Of a stretch of 26,567 nucleotides of DNA, positions 23,325 through 26,567 are shown in pieces (the first letter of the stretch is position 1; the number at the start of each line of letters is the position of its first letter). This stretch comes from RGIG4140 sp045532865. GTDB taxonomy: Bacteria; Pseudomonadota; Alphaproteobacteria; CAAHEQ01; UBA3637. Location of the stretch: contig JAZSGT010000029.1 in the NCBI GenBank assembly GCA_045532865.1, positions 1 through 26,567 of the forward strand, read 5' to 3'. Below the pieces are notes generated by a model. That model searched no databases. It had not been told where the DNA came from and saw only the letters and a program-made list of their open reading frames with translations. The position numbers and the translations under genes are program-made.

Positions 23325-24412
23325 TTAGTGAAAAAATTATTTTAGGGTTTTATTCTGATTCAAGCTTAAACAATGTTGAGCTCAGTCTTATTCACACGGA
23401 TGGGGTTGATTTGTATCAAGACCCCATCACACTTACAAGACCATACGACTCTAAAATAAAAGAAGACATTTATAACATAATGTTAAAAGGGGATTTTTCT
23501 GATTCAAATGAGTTACTTTCCCTATCAGAAAGAATCACAAATTTTCACATAGAAGTAATTAAAGAATTTATAGATTTAAATAAACGTAAACACCCTAAAA
23601 TTGATTATATTAGTTATTCTGGGCACACCATTTACCAAAATCCTGATGAAAAGACAAATATCACCCTTGGGAACTTTGAAGAAATTGCAAAAACATTCAA
23701 TATACCAGTTGTGGGAAAATTTTTAAATTCCGATATGCAAGCAGGTGGACGTGGTGGTCCTATTTTTGGTTCATTTTATGATGCTCTTACAAGAAAAGAA
23801 GAAAAACCTCTTGGCATTTTATCTTTAGGTGGTATTTTAACAATGACCTATATCGGTCCGTTTGGTGAATTACAAGCATTTGACTGTTCCATCGGCACCG
23901 TATTATTAGACCATTGGATATTCAAAAAAATTGGTGCTGAAATGGACTTTAATGGTAAATATGCAAAAACAGGAACCATTGATACAGCTTTATTAAATAG
24001 ACTGCTTAAAGATAAATACATTTTAAAAACACCTCCTAAAACAGTTAAAAGAGATAACTTTATAGAATTATATAAACACGTTGAAGGTTCCAGTTTAGAA
24101 AACGGCGCAGCAACACTCACAGCGTTTATTGCACATGTATTAAAAAAAAGCACACAATATTTAAACAATCAACCTAAACAATGGATTTTAATTGGTGGTG
24201 GCATATACAACCCCACACTTATACAAATGATTAAATCTCTTTTTAAAGAACCAATTAAAACAGCTTTTGATTTAAATTGGCAAAATGATACTTTAAACGC
24301 AAGTGCATATGCATTTTTAGCAGCCAGATGCGTCATGGGATTACCAATTAGCTATCCATCTACAACAGGTTCATATGAAGCTGTTACAGGTGGTCAAATT
24401 TTTACACCATAA
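23321..24412 (+). CDS. anmK: divergent anhydro-N-acetylmuramic acid kinase (AnmK-like)
   Basis: A 363-residue protein of the AnmK family, which phosphorylates anhydro-MurNAc during peptidoglycan recycling. The fold markers are present: SGHTIYQNP (usual GHTIxH region), SDMQAGGRGGPIFG (usual D-AAGGQGAPL), LSLGGILTMTYIGP (usual NxGGIANIT), and WILIGGGIYNP near the C-terminus. The conserved Asp of the SDMQAGG segment, the likely catalytic base, is kept. The N-terminal nucleotide loop, usually SGTSxDG, reads YSDSSLNN, and the usual FDTGPGN reads FDCSIGT. Such losses at ATP-contacting positions suggest altered or lost activity. Translation is coupled to plsC. Closely spaced genes continue back to ftsE, so it ends a five-gene envelope operon. 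Confidence 0.82.
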   Translation: MISEKIILGFYSDSSLNNVELSLIHTDGVDLYQDPITLTRPYDSKIKEDIYNIMLKGDFSDSNELLSLSERITNFHIEVIKEFIDLNKRKHPKIDYISYSGHTIYQNPDEKTNITLGNFEEIAKTFNIPVVGKFLNSDMQAGGRGGPIFGSFYDALTRKEEKPLGILSLGGILTMTYIGPFGELQAFDCSIGTVLLDHWIFKKIGAEMDFNGKYAKTGTIDTALLNRLLKDKYILKTPPKTVKRDNFIELYKHVEGSSLENGAATLTAFIAHVLKKSTQYLNNQPKQWILIGGGIYNPTLIQMIKSLFKEPIKTAFDLNWQNDTLNASAYAFLAARCVMGLPISYPSTTGSYEAVTGGQIFTP

Positions 24413-24540
24413 AAAATGCGATTCGCAACAAAAAAACTCATTTTTTCTATTAAAAGAAAAAATAAAAGTTCTTTTTCATAAAAAAATACAGAAAAAAGTA
24501 TATAAAAAAACATAAACTTATAAAAAAATATTTTTTATTC

Positions 24541-24569
24541 TTGACTTTAAATTTGTTTTTTTATAAAAT
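24541..24569 (+). promoter_or_regulatory. promoter of the NSLPP-repeat gene
   Basis: TTGACT (24541-24546), a 17-base spacer and TAAAAT (24564-24569) form a strong sigma-70-type promoter, with the ATG about 30 bases further on. The 128 bases before it, back to anmK, are A/T-rich with no gene seen. Confidence 0.6.
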
Positions 24570-24605
24570 TCGCAGTCTGTGTTCAATTTTTGAAAAGGAA
24601 CGAAA

Positions 24606-24917
24606 ATGAAAACAACAATCAATAAAACAGTTTTAACATTAACGGCATTAATGTCAGTTAACACTGTTTTCGCAAACTCATTACCTCCTACCTATGAAAA
24701 TACAAGCAAAACAGGTATCGAGCTTGCATCAACAAAAACAAAAAACGACAACAAAAGCACATTAGCAAATTCATTGCCACCAACACCTGAAAAAGCAATG
24801 GCAAACTCTTTGCCACCTTGTATTGAGGGCAAAGCAAATCCATTTGCACCAAGTGTTATCACTCGACAAGTTATTCGCGTAAATGACATAAGATCACAAC
24901 GCGTTAACATGGGTTAA
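24606..24917 (+). CDS. small exported protein with three NSLPP motifs
   Basis: A 103-residue protein that I do not recognise. A clear signal peptide (MKTTINKTVLTLTALMSVNTVFA) is followed directly by NSLPPTYE. The motif recurs as LANSLPPTPE and MANSLPPCIE, so ANSLPP occurs three times; each copy follows a signal-peptidase-like small-x-Ala triplet (VFA, TLA, AMA). The C-terminal 30 residues (about 74-103) are basic with no cysteine; the only cysteine is in the third motif. The gene stands alone with its own promoter, an AAGGAA ribosome-binding site and two terminators in tandem, so it is probably expressed as a monocistronic transcript. It could be a structural envelope peptide or a precursor cut into shorter peptides; neither can be decided from sequence. 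Confidence 0.75.
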   Translation: MKTTINKTVLTLTALMSVNTVFANSLPPTYENTSKTGIELASTKTKNDNKSTLANSLPPTPEKAMANSLPPCIEGKANPFAPSVITRQVIRVNDIRSQRVNMG

Positions 24918-24929
24918 TAAACGGATACG

Positions 24930-24980
24930 AAAGAGAGTTGAAAGGAATATCTAGTCTCCATTCCTTTTTCTCTCTTTTTT
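24930..24980 (+). terminator. first terminator of the NSLPP-repeat gene
   Basis: AAAGAGAG (24930-24937) pairs with CTCTCTTT (24970-24977) and GGAAT (24944-24948) with ATTCC (24960-24964), with a small internal loop, ending in a T-run (24975-24980). It starts 12 bases after the stop codon. Confidence 0.75.
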
Positions 24981-25001
24981 GTTGTTCAAAAGATATTATT
25001 T

Positions 25002-25023
25002 ACACCCTATGGGGTGTTTTTTT
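25002..25023 (+). terminator. second, tandem terminator
   Basis: ACACCC (25002-25007) pairs with GGGTGT (25012-25017) around TATG and is followed by six T residues. It sits about 20 bases after the first terminator and no gene lies between them. Confidence 0.75.
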
Positions 25024-25250
25024 ATATCCCAATATTCAAAACAAAGACTTATAAAAAACTCAATAACTTTTCATTTAATTTTAAATATATCCCACACATA
25101 CACTATTTTTTTTAATACACAAATTCAGAACAAATAAATCTGTTTATATTAATATACTATTTAATTTGATTTCAAAATAAAACTCTTACTCAATAAACGC
25201 CCCATAGGCTCACCATAGGTATTTATCAAGGCAAACTTCAAGTAGATACC
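25024..25250. other. AT-rich intergenic stretch with no recognised gene
   Basis: About 230 bases between the tandem terminators of the NSLPP gene and the terminator of the convergent mucin-like gene. It is very A/T-rich. The only pattern noted is CCATAGG occurring twice, 11 bases apart, at 25202-25219. I see no ORF with a ribosome-binding site, no tRNA and no promoter I would defend. Confidence 0.5.
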
Positions 25251-25284
25251 AAAAACAAAGACCCCCTTTCGGAGGCCTTTGTTT
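25251..25284 (-). terminator. intrinsic terminator of the mucin-like gene
   Basis: AAACAAAG (25253-25260) pairs with CTTTGTTT (25277-25284), with a G/C-rich inner stem containing two mismatches. On the minus strand it ends in a U-tract, just beyond the stop codon at 25292. Confidence 0.7.
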
Positions 25285-25291
25285 AACACCA

Positions 25292-26567
25292 CTAATCAAT
25301 ATACTCAATACAACATTCTTCGGTTTGTGGACCCGTTGTTTGTGGTATTTTTGTTGAGGTTGTTGGTGTTGTAGTTGTTGGATGTGAATCGCATATGTCA
25401 TTGTATCTACTACAAGCATACTCATCTCCACGCGCACAAGCAAGTTCCAAACATTCACATTCTGTACCACAGGTTGTTATCGACGTTGTGATTGGTGTTG
25501 TATCTGTTGATGTCAACACAGGTGAAGTGGTTGTCGTTGGCGTTGTACTTATATCTGGACACTTAATCTTACAACTAATTGATGAACCTGAAGATTTTTG
25601 TGTACATTCTTTTGGCGCATCCATAGTATTAGGATATGTACCAAAACAATCAATTACATCTGGTTTTGGTTTTCCATCTTTACAAATTATCCTTTGGTGA
25701 CATGTTAAACTACATCCGCAATTACTATCACTATTATTGTATTTCTCAGCCTCAGCTTGTGCATCTGCAGTTTCGTTCCAAGTTTCACCCTCACCATCGC
25801 CAGTTGAACATGATGTTGCATCTGGATCAATAGAGGTGACTCTTTCCCATCCAGGAGGACAGGTTTGACCAGATGTCATACCAGCATGAACATAGTATTC
25901 CCCTGGGTGCTCAGCACAATATTCATCTATCTTACTTTGATCAGGTGGAGTCACTTGTCCATTATAATTGCTTCCTGGATTTCCTATTTCTACACAAAAA
26001 CAAGAAGTCGTCGTCTCAGTTTGGGTAATAGTTGACGTAGTTGTTTCTGTCCATGTTTTTGTACCTGTTCCTGAAGATGAAGTAGTCGTTTCTGGAGATG
26101 AAGTACTTGTCTTTGTCCCTGTATCTGGAGAATATGTGCTTGTTTCTGTAGATGAATTTGTACCTGTTGGCGTAACAGTTGGTATTGGCGTTGTAGCAGT
26201 TGTTGTCAACGGCGTTGCTGTTACCGTTGGACTATCAAATGTCGTAGCAGTTGTTGTCAACGGCGTTGGAGTAACCGTTGGACTATCAAATGTCGTAGCA
26301 GTTGTTGTCAACGGCGTTGCTGTTACTGTTGGACTATCAAATGTCGTAGCAGTTGTTGTCAACGGCGTTGCTGTTACTGTTGGACTATCAAATGTTGTCG
26401 CAGTTGTTGTCAACGGTGTTGCTGTTACTGTTGGACTATCAAATGTTGTAGCGGTTGTTGTCAATGCTGTTGGAGTAACCGTTGGACTTTCAATCAACGG
26501 CGTTGCTGTTACTGTTGAACTTTCATATGTCGTAGCAGTTGTTGTCAACAGCGTTGGAGTAACCGTT
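25292..26567 (-). CDS. Thr-rich, Cys-rich mucin-like surface/secreted protein (5' end beyond window)
   Basis: The C-terminal 424 residues of a longer protein; the frame stays open through the right edge, so the N-terminus and any signal peptide are missing. The first 130 or so residues are near-identical 17-residue repeats of the form TVTATPLTTTATTFDSP, followed by a Thr/Ser stretch. About 210 residues with at least 15 cysteines follow (CFCVEIGNPG, TCPPGWERV, NCGCSLTCHQRIIC, CTQKSSGSSISCKIKC). A second Thr-rich linker leads to a Cys-rich tail (CGTECECLELACARGDEYACSRY, then ECCIEYID). The pattern of Thr-rich stalks and disulfide-type modules suggests an exported adhesin or mucin-like protein. 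The reading frame and repeats are certain; location and role are inferred. Base composition is visibly more G/C-rich than the neighbours. Confidence 0.75.
   Translation of the reverse strand, partial: TVTPTLLTTTATTYESSTVTATPLIESPTVTPTALTTTATTFDSPTVTATPLTTTATTFDSPTVTATPLTTTATTFDSPTVTATPLTTTATTFDSPTVTPTPLTTTATTFDSPTVTATPLTTTATTPIPTVTPTGTNSSTETSTYSPDTGTKTSTSSPETTTSSSGTGTKTWTETTTSTITQTETTTSCFCVEIGNPGSNYNGQVTPPDQSKIDEYCAEHPGEYYVHAGMTSGQTCPPGWERVTSIDPDATSCSTGDGEGETWNETADAQAEAEKYNNSDSNCGCSLTCHQRIICKDGKPKPDVIDCFGTYPNTMDAPKECTQKSSGSSISCKIKCPDISTTPTTTTSPVLTSTDTTPITTSITTCGTECECLELACARGDEYACSRYNDICDSHPTTTTPTTSTKIPQTTGPQTEECCIEYID
26193..26567 (-). repeat. 51-bp in-frame tandem repeats in the mucin-like gene
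   Basis: Unit starts recur at 26193, 26244, 26295, 26346, 26397 and 26448, exactly 51 bases apart. A shortened unit follows, then another start near 26532 that runs off the edge. Each unit encodes 17 residues, so gain or loss of units keeps the frame. Units are near-identical with a few substitutions, several at third positions. Confidence 0.92.

Noticed and set aside
24413..24540. Short inverted repeats after anmK as a terminator
   Set aside because: TGCG/CGCA makes only a 4-bp stem with no U-tract, and the other inverted repeats are pure A/T runs expected in this composition.
25202..25219. Two CCATAGG copies as an operator or attachment site
   Set aside because: The repeat is only 7 bases long and there is no integrase, tRNA or promoter nearby to support it.
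25210..25470. An ORF on the minus strand overlapping the 3' end of the mucin-like gene
   Set aside because: It lies in another frame of the Thr-rich, Cys-rich gene, its Gln/His-rich composition follows from that gene's codons, and it runs through the terminator.
1..26567. tRNA, rRNA, riboswitch or insertion sequence
   Set aside because: I saw no tRNA T-loop pattern, rRNA-like block, transposase frame or flanking inverted repeats. Small RNAs without strong motifs could still be missed by eye.

Overview
The window is AT-rich DNA that I read as chromosomal sequence from an alphaproteobacterium, probably host-associated. This rests on gene content. MipZ is essentially an alphaproteobacterial protein. 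The block of a zinc-ribbon protein, ftsE, ftsX, a DUF218 gene and plsC, the run miaB-phoH-ybeY-corC, and the mtaB-ftsY pair are typical alphaproteobacterial orders. htpG also has a promoter like the alphaproteobacterial RpoH consensus. The species cannot be named from the sequence. No rRNA or tRNA gene was seen.

Layout. 1-301: the right end of a CRISPR array with type II-like 36-bp repeats and 30-bp spacers, running off the left edge; no cas gene is in the window. 336-851 (minus): a small phage-like muramidase-type protein and, upstream, a 22-residue hydrophobic peptide. 1003-2892 (plus): a membrane-anchored metallophosphoesterase and the zinc transporter ZupT. 2951-5907 (minus): an unrecognised protein and the chaperone HtpG. 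6174-8639 (plus): mipZ and phosphoglucomutase, preceded by a leader with an attenuator-like hairpin. 8700-20278 (minus): one long co-directional run. In transcription order it is a zinc-ribbon membrane protein, a Sel1-like exported protein, miaB, phoH, ybeY, corC, mtaB, ftsY, a 12-TM/HEAT-repeat protein, a cyclic-nucleotide-binding-domain protein and a parvulin-type prolyl isomerase. 20365-24412 (plus): ftsE-ftsX-DUF218-plsC-anmK. 24606-24917 (plus): a small exported protein with three NSLPP motifs. 25292-26567 (minus): a Thr-rich, Cys-rich mucin-like protein with 51-bp tandem repeats, cut by the window edge.

How the genes fit together. Most of the window is housekeeping: division and envelope (MipZ, FtsEX, DUF218, PlsC, AnmK), tRNA methylthiolation (MiaB, MtaB), rRNA maturation (YbeY, PhoH), membrane protein targeting (FtsY) and protein folding (HtpG, prolyl isomerase). 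The accessory material sits at the two ends. At the left, a CRISPR array abuts a phage-like lysis pair. At the right are two lineage-specific exported proteins.

Points most worth a second look: CRISPR repeats that each end in an extended -10 promoter, with a terminal repeat that keeps mainly that half; the mipZ leader; the NSLPP precursor with three signal-peptidase-like sites; the mucin-like repeat protein; the large transporter-like/HEAT protein coupled to ftsY; and a divergent AnmK.
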